A stretch of 64,000 nt of DNA, taken from positions 62,001 through 126,000 of the forward strand of contig CAYFKR010000005.1 of assembly GCA_964343835.1 (NCBI GenBank), in the 5' to 3' direction. Positions 39,111 through 48,412 of the stretch are shown piece by piece. The stretch's first letter is position 1, and each line of letters opens with the position of its first letter. The notes beneath the pieces were generated by a model, which did no database searches, had not been told where the DNA came from, and saw only the letters and a list, made by a program, of their open reading frames with translations. The DNA is from CALEMW01 sp964343835. GTDB lineage: Bacteria > Krumholzibacteriota > Krumholzibacteriia > LZORAL124-64-63. The position numbers were made by a program, and so were the translations under genes.

Positions 39111-41282
39111 GTGTCCAGATCCGCCTGTCTGACCCTGCTCGTCCTGATCCTCTCGGCCCCCGCGGTCCATGCCGCCACCGGCGACCACCTGAACCTCGAC
39201 CTCGACGCCCGCTGGGCCTCCGGCAACTGCTGGGCGTCGGCGGCCGACGGCGATGTGGCCTACTTCGGCGACGGCGCCATCGTGCGCATCGTCGATTTCG
39301 GCGGCCCGTCGCCCGTGGAGCTCGGCAGCGTCGTGCTGCCGGGGCCCGTCCGGGGCATGGACCTGGCCGGGAATTACCTCTACGTCGCCGGCCACGAGGA
39401 CGGCCTGCGCGTGGTCGACGTGTCGAACCCGGCGGCGCCGGTCGAGGTGGGCGGGGTCGCGCTGGTCCAGCCGGCCGAGGATGTCGCGGCCCTCGGAACC
39501 CTCGCCTGCGTGGCGGCGGGCAATCATGGGCTCTCGCTCATCGACGTGACGAATCCGGCGGCGCCGGTCGAGGTCGGGGTGTTCGATATCGGCCGGGATT
39601 TCGATGTCGTGGCGGCGTCGGGCACCCACGCCTACCTCACCGGAATCTACAACGACATCCACGTGGTGGACGTGTCGAACCCCGCGGCCCCGTTCCAGAC
39701 GGGGGTCTGGGACGGCTCCACGCCCGGGCGGGACATGGCCGTCGTGGGGGACCGCCTGTTCGCGGCCCAGGACTTTCTAGTGAACGTGCTGGACGTGTCC
39801 GATCCGACGAACCCGACCCGCATCCGGGGCGTGTCCATGGGCGCGACGCGGTACGCGAAAGGCATCGCCGTCGACGGGAACGACGTCCACGTCGCGATCC
39901 GCGACGTCGCGGCCGGCGGCGTGTTCGCCGTCTACGACTGGGACGAGGTCATGGTCAGCCTGACCCACGTGGGAGAGACGGCGACCTACGGAGTCCCCAT
40001 GGGCGTCGCCGCGGCCGGCGGTCTCGTGTTCGTGGAGGAGGCCGACGAGGGCCTGACGGTCTTCGATGCTTCCACGCCCGCGACCCCGGTCGAGCACGGA
40101 CGCTGGGACACGGCCGGCCGCACCCTCGGCGTGAAGATCCACGGCGACCTGATCCTGGCCACCGATATCGGCGGCGGGCTCCACGTGCTCGACCGCACGG
40201 CGAATCCCCCGGTGCGGATCGGCCACGTGGGGCTGCCCGGCGAGCCCACCCAGGTCCACGCCCAGGGGAACTACGCCTACGTGGGGGCCAGGGCCGCCGG
40301 CCTGCGCGTGGTGGACATCTCCGACCCCGCGAACCCGGTCGAGGTCGGGTTCTACGACAGCGGCAACTGGATGGAGGGCGTGAAGGCCGTCGGGGATGTG
40401 GTCTACTGCGCGGACGGCTACGGCGGCTTCGACATCGTGGACGTGAGCGATCCGACGTCGCCGGTCCTGCTGTCCCAGACGCCCATCGAGGCCTTCTTCC
40501 AGCTCGACGTCGCCGGCGATCTCGTCTACTGCGCCCTGGCCTCGTTCGGCCTGAAGATCTACGACGTGTCGGATCCCGCCGCACCGGTACTGGTCGGAAC
40601 CTTCGACTTCGCCGACCCCCTGGCCCACATCACCGACGTGGCCGTTTCGGGGAACCACCTCTACGTCACCAACAAGGAGGGGCCGGGTCTGAGCGTCCTG
40701 GACGTGTCGGATCCCGCGGCGGTCTTCGTGGCGGGGGGCGTGTCGGTGCCGACGAACGCCTATTCCGTGCGCGTCACGGCCGGGCGCGCCTACGTGACCA
40801 CGGGCTCCGGCGGCGTGCGCGTGTTCGACCTGACCGATCCCACGTCCCCCGTCGACGACGGCTTCTTCGATACGGGCCACGACGGCATCGACGTGGACGT
40901 GGACGGCCCCATGGTGGTCGTGGCCGACAACTGGGACGGACTCTGGATGCTGGACGACGCCTCGGCCGCGTCGGTGGAGATCGGGCCTGTGCCGGACGGG
41001 CGACCGGCGTCGATCCTCGACGCGGCCCCCAACCCCTTCAACCCGACCACGCGGCTCACCTTCGCGCTGGACCTTCCGGCCGAGGTGCGGATCACGATCC
41101 ACGACGCCCGGGGACGCACGGTGCGTTCGCTGCCCGCGGAGCGCCTGGGCGCCGGCGACCACGCGCGGACCTGGGACGGTCGCGACGATGCCGGTCGCGT
41201 CCTTCCGAGCGGCGTCTACATGGCCCGCCTGGAGGCCGACGGTGCGACCGCCGGACGTCGCCGACTGGTGCTGGTGCGCTGA
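39111..41282 (+). CDS. secreted LVIVD-repeat propeller protein with T9SS sorting domain
   Basis: The 723-residue protein has a signal peptide (MSRSACLTLLVLILSAPAVHA) and about eleven LVIVD repeats of the form LxVxDVSxPxxPVxVG (GLRVVDVSNPAAPVEVG, GLSLIDVTNPAAPVEVG, GFDIVDVSDPTSPVLLS, GLKIYDVSDPAAPVLVG). These form one or two beta-propellers. The terminal sorting domain reads AAPNPFNPTTRLTFALD to LVLVR. No catalytic motif is visible, so surface binding or display is likely. It lies directly upstream of the sigma/kinase operon and carries the same promoter-like element as the protease gene on the other side. Confidence 0.87.
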   Translation: MSRSACLTLLVLILSAPAVHAATGDHLNLDLDARWASGNCWASAADGDVAYFGDGAIVRIVDFGGPSPVELGSVVLPGPVRGMDLAGNYLYVAGHEDGLRVVDVSNPAAPVEVGGVALVQPAEDVAALGTLACVAAGNHGLSLIDVTNPAAPVEVGVFDIGRDFDVVAASGTHAYLTGIYNDIHVVDVSNPAAPFQTGVWDGSTPGRDMAVVGDRLFAAQDFLVNVLDVSDPTNPTRIRGVSMGATRYAKGIAVDGNDVHVAIRDVAAGGVFAVYDWDEVMVSLTHVGETATYGVPMGVAAAGGLVFVEEADEGLTVFDASTPATPVEHGRWDTAGRTLGVKIHGDLILATDIGGGLHVLDRTANPPVRIGHVGLPGEPTQVHAQGNYAYVGARAAGLRVVDISDPANPVEVGFYDSGNWMEGVKAVGDVVYCADGYGGFDIVDVSDPTSPVLLSQTPIEAFFQLDVAGDLVYCALASFGLKIYDVSDPAAPVLVGTFDFADPLAHITDVAVSGNHLYVTNKEGPGLSVLDVSDPAAVFVAGGVSVPTNAYSVRVTAGRAYVTTGSGGVRVFDLTDPTSPVDDGFFDTGHDGIDVDVDGPMVVVADNWDGLWMLDDASAASVEIGPVPDGRPASILDAAPNPFNPTTRLTFALDLPAEVRITIHDARGRTVRSLPAERLGAGDHARTWDGRDDAGRVLPSGVYMARLEADGATAGRRRLVLVR

Positions 41283-41412
41283 GATGGGCGGGCGAGGCGG
41301 CAAGTGGACGGGACTGGTCCTGTTGACGGCCGCGATGGCGATATGTCACAGTGACTCGGTAGGAGGGAACCCCGAACCCGCTCACCAGCCCCGCCCGTTC
41401 CCGGGAGCCGCC

Positions 41413-41967
41413 ATGGCCCAGGACGATCGGCCGGATCTCCACGACGAGAACCAGAGCGTCGAGGACGCCGTCGCCGACCTCTACGACAACCTGCGCGCCC
41501 TCGCCGCCCGTCACCTGCGCCGCGAGCGGCCCGACCACACCCTGCAGCCGACGGCCCTGGTCCACGAAGCCTACATGAAGCTGTCCCAGCAGGATGACCT
41601 GCGCTGGAACGACCGGCTCCACTTCTTCCACATCGCCTCAGCCCAGATCCGGCGCATCCTGGTGGATCATGCCCGGGGCAAGGGACGGCAGAAGCGCGGC
41701 GGCGACCTGGTGCGCGTGACCTTTGCCGAGGACATCGCCGCGGCGGACGGCGGCTTCGACCTCGTGGACCTCGATGCCGCCCTGGACCGCCTCGACGCCG
41801 AGTCCGACACCGACCGCCAGATCGTCGAGCTGAAGTTCTTCGGCGGCCTCACCGAGCCGGAGATCGGCGAGGTGCTGGGGGTGAGCGAGCGGACCGTACG
41901 CCGCCGCTGGCTCTTCGCGCGCACGTGGCTGCTGCGCGAACTCACCCGCGACGGGGACCCGGCATGA
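41413..41967 (+). CDS. ECF-subfamily RNA polymerase sigma factor (kinase-linked type)
   Basis: The 184-residue protein is of the acidobacterial/planctomycete ECF type (TIGR02999-like). Region 2 has LYDNLRALAARHLRRERPDH and the hallmark LHFFHIASAQIRRILVDHAR. Region 4 has DRQIVELKFFGGLTEPEIGE followed by the helix-turn-helix VLGVSERTVRRRWLFARTWL. GGGAG precedes ATG 41413 by five bases. It overlaps the next gene by ATGA, so sigma factor and Ser/Thr kinase are translationally coupled. No anti-sigma gene is present, which fits the group of ECF factors activated by phosphorylation (as EcfP/PknT in Vibrio) rather than release. A GTCACAGTGAC palindrome lies upstream at 41345. Confidence 0.9.
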   Translation: MAQDDRPDLHDENQSVEDAVADLYDNLRALAARHLRRERPDHTLQPTALVHEAYMKLSQQDDLRWNDRLHFFHIASAQIRRILVDHARGKGRQKRGGDLVRVTFAEDIAAADGGFDLVDLDAALDRLDAESDTDRQIVELKFFGGLTEPEIGEVLGVSERTVRRRWLFARTWLLRELTRDGDPA

Positions 41968-44246
41968 GCGAACGCTACGACCGCCTCCGCCGCCTCTTCG
42001 ACGAGGCCGAGCCCCTCGACGCCGACGCCCGCACCTCCTTCCTCGACCGCGAGTGCGCCGACGACCCCGGCCTGCGCACCGAACTGGAGGAACTCCTCGG
42101 CACCCGCGAGCGCGTGGGGGGCTTCCTTCAGCAGGGCGCCGTCGCCTGGTCGGGACGCCGCATCGGCGGCTACGAGATCGAGGACGTCATCGCCGAGGGC
42201 GGCATGGGCCTGGTGCTGCGGGCGCGCCAGGAGAGCCCGGACCGGGCCGTGGCCCTGAAGATCGTCCGCGGCGCCCTGGGCGGCCCCAGGCTGCAGCAGC
42301 GGTTCGAGCTGGAGGCCCGGGCCCTGGCCCGCCTCGAGCATCCCGGCATCGCCCAGATCTTCGAGGCCGGCACCTTCGACGCCGGCGGCGAACCCCAGCC
42401 CTACTTCGCCATGGAGCTGGTGGACGGCGAGCCCCTGACCCGCAACGTGCGCAACGCCGGCCTCGACCTCCGTTCGACCCTGCGCCTGTTCATCCGCATT
42501 TGCGAGGCCGTGCATCACGCCCACCTGCGCGGCGTGATCCATCGCGACCTGAAACCTTCCAACATCCTGGTGCGCCCCGACGGCCAGCCCAAGGTGCTGG
42601 ACTTCGGCGTGGCCCGGCTGACGGACGTGGACGCGCGGCTCACGACCATCGGCGAGTCCACCGGCCGCATCGTGGGCACGCTGGCGTACATGAGCCCGGA
42701 GCAGGTGCGCGGCGACCTCGACGGCACCGACGTGCGTGCCGACGTCTACGCCCTCGGCGCCCTGCTCTACGAGGTGGTTGCGGGCCGACTGCCCCACGAC
42801 GTCGCCGGGAAGGAGTTCCTGGAGGCAGCGCGCGTCGTGGCCGAGGAGACGCCCGGTCCCATGGGCCGTGCGGGGGAGAGGGTGCCCGCCGACGTCGAGA
42901 CCATCGTCGCCACCTGTCTGCGCCACGAGCCCGACGGCCGCTACGGCTCCGCCGCCGAACTGGCCGACGACCTGCGTCGCTTCCTGGACGAGCAGCCCAT
43001 CGCGGCGCGGCCACCGAGCACGGCCTACCACCTGAGCAAGTTCGTGCGGAGGAACAGGGGGGCCGTGATCGGCTCCACGGCGGCCGTCCTCGCCCTGGTC
43101 GCCGGACTGGTGGTGTCGTTGCTGGGATGGGGAGAGGCGCGCAGGTCGACGCGGGCCGCGGAGGAGTCGGCCGCGGAGTCCCGGGAGGTGGTGGGCTTCC
43201 TCGTCGACATCCTCTCGGCGCCGGACCCCTACTTCGACGGACCGGACGTGAAGGTGGCAGACGTCCTCGACCGTGCCACGGACCGCGTTCCCGACGAGTT
43301 CGCAGACAGGGAGGAACTGGCCGCCCACCTCCATGGAGTTCTGGGCCAGACCTATCGTTCGATGGGGATGTATCCGGAAGCGGATGCGCAGTTCCGACGC
43401 ACGCTCGAACTGATCGAGGGGGTCTCGGACGGGGATGCCGACCCTCGCCTGGCCCGCCCCCTGGAGAAGCTGAGCAGCCTCCTGCTCGATGCCAACGACC
43501 TGGACGGGGCCGACAGCCTCCTGGTGCGGGCCGAGGCCGCGGCCGCATCCCTGCCGCGCGACGATCTGTACATCTACCGCATCGCCCAGAGCCGGGCCTG
43601 GATCGCGGAGATGCGGGGCGACATGAAGACGGCGGCCGCCCTGCTGGAGGCCGCCCTCGTGGACGCTCGCGCCGCCTTCGGGGAGGAGGGCGGCACGGTC
43701 CTGGACCTGGAACTGGCCCTGGGTGGCGTCCTGTGGCAGGACGACGATCCGGAACGGGCGCGCGCTCTCATGGAACCCGCCATCGAGGCGCTGACCGAGG
43801 AGCTGGGACCCGAGAACCCCGCCGTGCTCATCAACATGAGCAACCTGTGCATGGTCTATCAGGCCCTCGAGGAATGGGAGCTGGCCCGCTCCACCCTGGA
43901 GCATACGACCGAGACGCGCCGCCGCACCCTGGGCCCGGACCACCCCGACACCGCCATCGGCGACCACAACCTGGCCCACCTGCTGCGTGAGATGGGCGAA
44001 CCGGCCGAAGCGGTGCCCCACCACGAGGCGGCCATCGCCGTCTTCGAGAACGCCGGTCCCGAACGGGCCGTCCACCTGGCCATGTTCCGTGCCGGCTACG
44101 GCAAGACCCTCCTGGTGCTGGAGCGCCCGGACGAGGCTCTGGCGCAGCTCGAGGCGGCCCATCCAGTCCTGGTGGAGGCCTTCGGCGCCGACCACTCGCG
44201 GGTCGCGGCCCTGGCCGACGACATCGAGGCCCTCCGCAACCGCTGA
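41964..44246 (+). CDS. receptor-like Ser/Thr protein kinase with TPR ectodomain
   Basis: The 760-residue protein has a short N-terminal helical region and a Hanks-type kinase domain at about 68-345. Kinase motifs are EGGMGLVLRAR (glycine loop), VALKIV, the catalytic loop HRDLKPSN (H193, D195), DFGVARL and GTLAYMSPEQV. One membrane helix lies near 367-389 (VIGSTAAVLALVAGLVVSLL). The C-terminal 370 residues contain TPR units (GQTYRSMGMYPEADAQFRRT, IGDHNLAHLLREMGEPAEAV) and would be outside the membrane. All catalytic residues are intact. It overlaps the ECF sigma gene by four bases, so the sigma factor is the obvious phosphorylation target. Common in planctomycetes and acidobacteria. Confidence 0.92.
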   Translation: MSERYDRLRRLFDEAEPLDADARTSFLDRECADDPGLRTELEELLGTRERVGGFLQQGAVAWSGRRIGGYEIEDVIAEGGMGLVLRARQESPDRAVALKIVRGALGGPRLQQRFELEARALARLEHPGIAQIFEAGTFDAGGEPQPYFAMELVDGEPLTRNVRNAGLDLRSTLRLFIRICEAVHHAHLRGVIHRDLKPSNILVRPDGQPKVLDFGVARLTDVDARLTTIGESTGRIVGTLAYMSPEQVRGDLDGTDVRADVYALGALLYEVVAGRLPHDVAGKEFLEAARVVAEETPGPMGRAGERVPADVETIVATCLRHEPDGRYGSAAELADDLRRFLDEQPIAARPPSTAYHLSKFVRRNRGAVIGSTAAVLALVAGLVVSLLGWGEARRSTRAAEESAAESREVVGFLVDILSAPDPYFDGPDVKVADVLDRATDRVPDEFADREELAAHLHGVLGQTYRSMGMYPEADAQFRRTLELIEGVSDGDADPRLARPLEKLSSLLLDANDLDGADSLLVRAEAAAASLPRDDLYIYRIAQSRAWIAEMRGDMKTAAALLEAALVDARAAFGEEGGTVLDLELALGGVLWQDDDPERARALMEPAIEALTEELGPENPAVLINMSNLCMVYQALEEWELARSTLEHTTETRRRTLGPDHPDTAIGDHNLAHLLREMGEPAEAVPHHEAAIAVFENAGPERAVHLAMFRAGYGKTLLVLERPDEALAQLEAAHPVLVEAFGADHSRVAALADDIEALRNR

Positions 44247-44251
44247 TTCCC

Positions 44252-44282
44252 TGTCCGGATTTCCCGTCGGACGGCGCATACC
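44252..44282 (+). promoter_or_regulatory. candidate ECF-type promoter, copy 2
   Basis: TGTCCGGAT (44252-44260), 14 bases and CGCATACC (44275-44282) lie 48 bases before the ATG at 44331, immediately after the kinase stop. Both blocks and the spacing equal those at 39050-39080, while the spacer bases differ. Confidence 0.6.
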
Positions 44283-44330
44283 CGAACGAGAGACGCCACC
44301 CAGGCCCGCCGCTCCCGTTCGGAGGTCGCC

Positions 44331-47300
44331 ATGTCCGCCCGTTTCCTGTTGCTGATCGTCCTGTCCTGTCTGGTCACGTCCGCCTTCGCCGCCGACGTGC
44401 CTCCGCCCAAGCCCGTCCAGGCGGTCGATGCGCCGCCGGTCCCGGTCGCCTTCCCGCTGAGCGAAACGAGCGACGTCGAGGAGTTCGACACCGGCGAGTG
44501 CCCCCCCATGCCGATCCGCATGCTCGAATCGGGGCAGGAGCGGTACCACGACGGACCGGTGGACCTGGTCAGCTACGACCTGAGGACCGGGGAGCGGACG
44601 CGCGCTCCCGCGTCGAGGGGATCGTCGGCGCCGTGGGGCCGCACCCCGGCGGGCATCGGCGCCGTGGGCGCGTCCCAGGAGCCCGTCGACAAGGACTTCT
44701 CGGGCCTGATGCAGGTCCTGGATCCGTCGCTGGGCATCTATCCCCAGCACGTGAAGATCAAGATGAAGTTCCTCAACGCCATCGGCGAGGAGCACTGGTA
44801 CACCTGCTCCGGCACCATGGTCGATCCCATGCACGTGCTCACGGCGGGCCATTGCGTGTACGTGGACGCTGACAGCGCCGGCATCGCCATCGACGACTTC
44901 GCCGTCTACGTGGAAGTGATGCCGGGCTACGAGGCCGGCGAGGGCCCGGTGGGCAAGGCCGTCGGCGTCCAGATCCATTCTTGGAGCGGCTGGACCGACT
45001 CCTGGGACTACGACTGGGACCTGGCGCTCATCGATCTCGAACGTCCCGTCGGCGCCATCACCGGCTGGCGGACCCTGGGCTACAGCAACGCCTGGTCGTG
45101 GTTCGAGGGAGGATCGTGGGCCCGCTACTCCTACCCCGGCAAGGACCACTACGGCAACGCGGTCTACGACGGCGAGTACATGTACCAGCACTGGGGCACC
45201 TTCGACTTCGACGAGGACCTCCAGATCGGCTACGACCGCGACATGTACAAGGGCACCAGCGGCTCCGGCGCCATCCGCGAGGGCGGCGTCTACGCCGTGG
45301 TCTCCCATGGCCAGCTCGGCGACTACTACCAGTACTCGTGGGACACCCGCGTGAGCACGGGCACCCACGCCGACATGGCCGCCGACATGGACGAGGACCG
45401 CCCCTCCACCCCCGACCTCCACGCCCTCGACGTCCAGACCGAGTGGGACGGCGCCGGCATCGGCCAGCAGATCACCGGCATGACCTTCCTGGCCCACAAC
45501 TACTCCACGGCCACCTTCTCCGGCACCATGAGCTACTCCGTGTGGCTCTCCACCAACGACCAGATCACGGACATGGACACCTTCGTCACCAGCGGCTCCG
45601 CCAACCTGACCCTCGGTGCCCTGGAATCCGCCGTCGTCAACGTGCCGGAGGCGACCTGCTACGTGCCGGCCGGCCTGAGCGAGGGGGACTACTACCTGGG
45701 CGTGATCATCACCAACGTGGACGCCGACACGAACAACAACGCCTCCAGCGGCGACGACGCCCATCTCTTCGGCGTCCTCTGCACCCCGGGCCCCTCGCCC
45801 GTCCTGGCTTTCCCCGAGGACGGCCATCCCTGCGTCCCCACGGACCTGACCCTCAACTGGGGCTCGGTGCCCGGAACCGGCGTCATGTACGACCTCCAGG
45901 TGGCGGAATCCCTCTACGGGTACGAGGACTTCGTCACCACGACCAGCACCCAGCATCTCGTCACCGGTCTGGACGAGGGGACCCTCTACTGGTGGCGCGT
46001 CCGCGCCCGGAAGACCTGCGGCGCCACCAGCAACTGGACCCTGCCGCGGCATTTCTACACGGAAGGCCAGCTCAACGAGCTCTCCAAGCTGGAGCCGGCG
46101 CCCGACCGCGCCTGCCTCGACACGACCGTCGAGTTCAGCTGGGACGAGATCCCCAACGCCGACTTCTACCGTATCTGGATCCAGAACGACGACGGCAGCA
46201 CCTGGGGCTACGTCTCGTCCGCGACCAGCCCCGTGTCGGCCACCGGCCTCACGCCCGGCGCCGAATACCGCTGGTCCATCCGTCCCCGCGACGCCTGCGG
46301 CCAGTGGGGCACCTACGGCCAGCGCAGTTCGTTCTTCGTCCGGCACGACGCAGCCCCGGCGCCCGTCCCCGTGCAGCCCCTGGCGGGAGCGGCCCTGTCG
46401 GACACGGTCGTGTGCGAGGTGGCCTTCGACCACCAGGCCGGCATGCGGGAGATCTTCGTGGAGACGGCGGCGGGCGACCCCTACTACGGACAGCCCGTCA
46501 ACGGCGAGAAGCTGACCCTGCTGACGATGCCCGAGGGCGACTACCGCTGGCACGCCCGCGCCGAGTCCTGCACCGGCTCCGGTGATGCCTGGGGGCCCTG
46601 GACCGACTGGATTCCCTTCACGATCGACCTCACACCGCCGTCGTTCGCCTCGGCGCCCTGGAGCCCGTCCCACACGCCCGGTGTGTGGTCCTCACAGGCC
46701 CTGGTCAACGTGAACTGGGACCACGCCACCGACAACGACGGCGTCGCCTGGTACCGCTGGAGCTGGAGCGACCAGCCGGACTCGACGCCGTCGGGCGACC
46801 AGTACGCCTACACCACCGGCATCGAGCAGGAGCTGGGCGACGGGACCTGGTGGTTCCATCTGGCCGCCGAGGATTCGGCAGGCAACGTGTCGGATCCCGT
46901 GCACCTCGGCCCGATCATGATCGACCTCGCTCCGCCCACGCCGCCGGTCCTGACGGGCACCGTCCCCGACGGAGGCTACTTCGGAGGCGTCGGTCTGGAC
47001 GTGGAGTGGACGCCGTCGACGGACGCCGGCAGCGGCGTGGCGGGCTACTCGATCCACTGGTCCACGTCGAGTGCGCTCACGATCGACGATACCGTCGATA
47101 CCACGGAGCTCTCCTCCGGCCTGGCCACTCCGGGCGAGGGCCCGTGGTACTTCTACATCCGCCCCGTGGACGTATTCGGGAACGCCGGCCCCCAGCAGCG
47201 CTACGTCATGTATGTGGACTGGACACCGCCGACCATGAACATGATCGAGCCCTACGCCGGCAGCATGTTCTTCACCGGCCAAGTCACGTTGATCGACTTC

Positions 47301-47897
47301 AACGCTTCCGACGTAGTCCACTGGGAGGATCTGCTCTACGAGCACGCCTACTCCACGGACGGTGGCGCGACCTGGCTGTCCGCCGAGCTCTGCGAGAACG
47401 GATCGGGCGGCACCACCGGCTGTCACCAGGGCGGCACGAACCCCTTCCCCGTGGGGTCGCCCCAGAATTCGTACTGGCTGGTGCCCTGGACGCCCCAGGG
47501 AAGCCAGGTCCTCTATCGCGTCCGCGCCACCGACCCGGCGGGCAACATCGGCGAGGCCCTGTGCGAGGGTCCGTTCATGATCTTCACGAGCACCGACGTC
47601 GGCGACGGTCCGTCCCGCGCGCCCGCTCTGGTCGGTGCCAGGCCCAACCCCTTCAATCCGCAGACGACCATCAGCTTCGACGTGCCGCGTCCCATGGAGG
47701 TGTCGCTCGAGGTGTATGCCCTGGACGGGCGCGTCGTGCGCACGCTCATCGCCGACGGGTCGGTCGACCCCGGACGCAACGAGATACAATGGGACGGCAC
47801 TGACGACGGCGGCCAGACCGTCGCCAGCGGCATCTACCTGTGCCGACTCACGGCGTCGGGGTTCACGCAATCGATGCGGGTGACTCTGGTGAAGTGA
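44331..47897 (+). CDS. secreted trypsin/V8-like serine protease with FnIII-like repeats and T9SS sorting domain
   Basis: The 1188-residue protein has a signal peptide (MSARFLLLIVLSCLVTSAFA) and a propeptide-like segment. A chymotrypsin-fold protease domain covers about 120-340 with a complete triad: H174 in VLTAGHC, D230 in YDWDLALIDL and S310 in GTSGSGAI. A CARDB-like segment and several fibronectin type III-like modules follow (YDLQVAESL, TLYWWRVRARKTCG, YRWSIRPRDACG, VAWYRWSWSD). The terminal sorting domain reads ARPNPFNPQTTISFDVP to VTLVK. It is thus a surface or secreted endopeptidase, probably cutting after acidic residues if V8-like. It lies directly downstream of the sigma/kinase pair and shares the putative ECF promoter. 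Confidence 0.9.
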   Translation: MSARFLLLIVLSCLVTSAFAADVPPPKPVQAVDAPPVPVAFPLSETSDVEEFDTGECPPMPIRMLESGQERYHDGPVDLVSYDLRTGERTRAPASRGSSAPWGRTPAGIGAVGASQEPVDKDFSGLMQVLDPSLGIYPQHVKIKMKFLNAIGEEHWYTCSGTMVDPMHVLTAGHCVYVDADSAGIAIDDFAVYVEVMPGYEAGEGPVGKAVGVQIHSWSGWTDSWDYDWDLALIDLERPVGAITGWRTLGYSNAWSWFEGGSWARYSYPGKDHYGNAVYDGEYMYQHWGTFDFDEDLQIGYDRDMYKGTSGSGAIREGGVYAVVSHGQLGDYYQYSWDTRVSTGTHADMAADMDEDRPSTPDLHALDVQTEWDGAGIGQQITGMTFLAHNYSTATFSGTMSYSVWLSTNDQITDMDTFVTSGSANLTLGALESAVVNVPEATCYVPAGLSEGDYYLGVIITNVDADTNNNASSGDDAHLFGVLCTPGPSPVLAFPEDGHPCVPTDLTLNWGSVPGTGVMYDLQVAESLYGYEDFVTTTSTQHLVTGLDEGTLYWWRVRARKTCGATSNWTLPRHFYTEGQLNELSKLEPAPDRACLDTTVEFSWDEIPNADFYRIWIQNDDGSTWGYVSSATSPVSATGLTPGAEYRWSIRPRDACGQWGTYGQRSSFFVRHDAAPAPVPVQPLAGAALSDTVVCEVAFDHQAGMREIFVETAAGDPYYGQPVNGEKLTLLTMPEGDYRWHARAESCTGSGDAWGPWTDWIPFTIDLTPPSFASAPWSPSHTPGVWSSQALVNVNWDHATDNDGVAWYRWSWSDQPDSTPSGDQYAYTTGIEQELGDGTWWFHLAAEDSAGNVSDPVHLGPIMIDLAPPTPPVLTGTVPDGGYFGGVGLDVEWTPSTDAGSGVAGYSIHWSTSSALTIDDTVDTTELSSGLATPGEGPWYFYIRPVDVFGNAGPQQRYVMYVDWTPPTMNMIEPYAGSMFFTGQVTLIDFNASDVVHWEDLLYEHAYSTDGGATWLSAELCENGSGGTTGCHQGGTNPFPVGSPQNSYWLVPWTPQGSQVLYRVRATDPAGNIGEALCEGPFMIFTSTDVGDGPSRAPALVGARPNPFNPQTTISFDVPRPMEVSLEVYALDGRVVRTLIADGSVDPGRNEIQWDGTDDGGQTVASGIYLCRLTASGFTQSMRVTLVK

Positions 47898-47912
47898 TGG
47901 AAAGAGAGACCG

Positions 47913-47948
47913 GGACGCGGCAGGTCGGAGGGCCTGCCGCGTCCGTTT
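47913..47948 (+). terminator. intrinsic terminator after the protease gene
   Basis: GGACGCGGCAGG (47913-47924) pairs perfectly with CCTGCCGCGTCC (47933-47944) around an 8-base loop, followed by GTTT. It lies 15 bases after the stop and may also serve the convergent STAS gene. Confidence 0.75.
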
Positions 47949-47951
47949 GCG

Positions 47952-48296
47952 TCAGGCCGCCGAAACCGCCGCCACCCCCTCGTCCAGCGTCTCGCAGGTG
48001 GGAATGGCCCTGTCCAGCTGCGCCACGAAGTAGATGCCGCGGATGCGGCGGTTGGCGCCGCACACCGCCATGCGGCCGCCGGCCCGCATCACGGTGTGGT
48101 GGATCGAGACCAGGATGCCCAGTCCCGTCGAGTTGAGCCAGCGGGCGCCGGAGAGGTCCACGACGAAGCGGTCGTAGCCGCGCTCCACCAGCCTGCGTAC
48201 GTGATCGTGGAAGGGCTCGTAGTCGGGGCCGCCCATGACGTCGCCCCACAGCTTCACCACGACATGATCGGTTCCGGGATCGAATCGGTAGTTCAT
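47952..48296 (-). CDS. STAS-domain protein (anti-sigma factor antagonist-like)
   Basis: The 114-residue protein is a single STAS domain: VVVKLWGDVMGG at the N-terminus, YDRFVVDLSGARWLNSTGLG with the serine that is phosphorylated in SpoIIAA/RsbV-type antagonists, then LVSIHHTVMRAGGRMAVCGA. It therefore probably takes part in partner switching with an anti-sigma kinase. No anti-sigma kinase or PP2C phosphatase is adjacent, so its partner is elsewhere. Cytosolic. GGAGG precedes the start. Confidence 0.85.
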   Translation of the reverse strand: MNYRFDPGTDHVVVKLWGDVMGGPDYEPFHDHVRRLVERGYDRFVVDLSGARWLNSTGLGILVSIHHTVMRAGGRMAVCGANRRIRGIYFVAQLDRAIPTCETLDEGVAAVSAA

Positions 48297-48412
48297 GGCC
48301 GTCCTCCTGGAGGTGGGTCCGTGTAGGGGAGGGGCCGGGGATGGTGGGGGGTACGCGTGGAGCTGGGGAATGTTCTCGTCGGTTTATTGCGGGATGGGGA
48401 GGATGGTGTCGG

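Noticed and set aside
41345..41355. GTCACAGTGAC palindrome upstream of the sigma factor as operator
   Set aside because: It is only 11 bases and occurs once; such short palindromes are expected by chance. Kept only as a remark in the sigma factor entry.
41667..46673. Open frame of 1668 codons on the minus strand
   Set aside because: It runs antisense across the sigma factor, kinase and protease genes, all of which have strong family motifs. Its translation is low-complexity (G, V, H, A, R), as usual for the mirror frame of G+C-rich genes.
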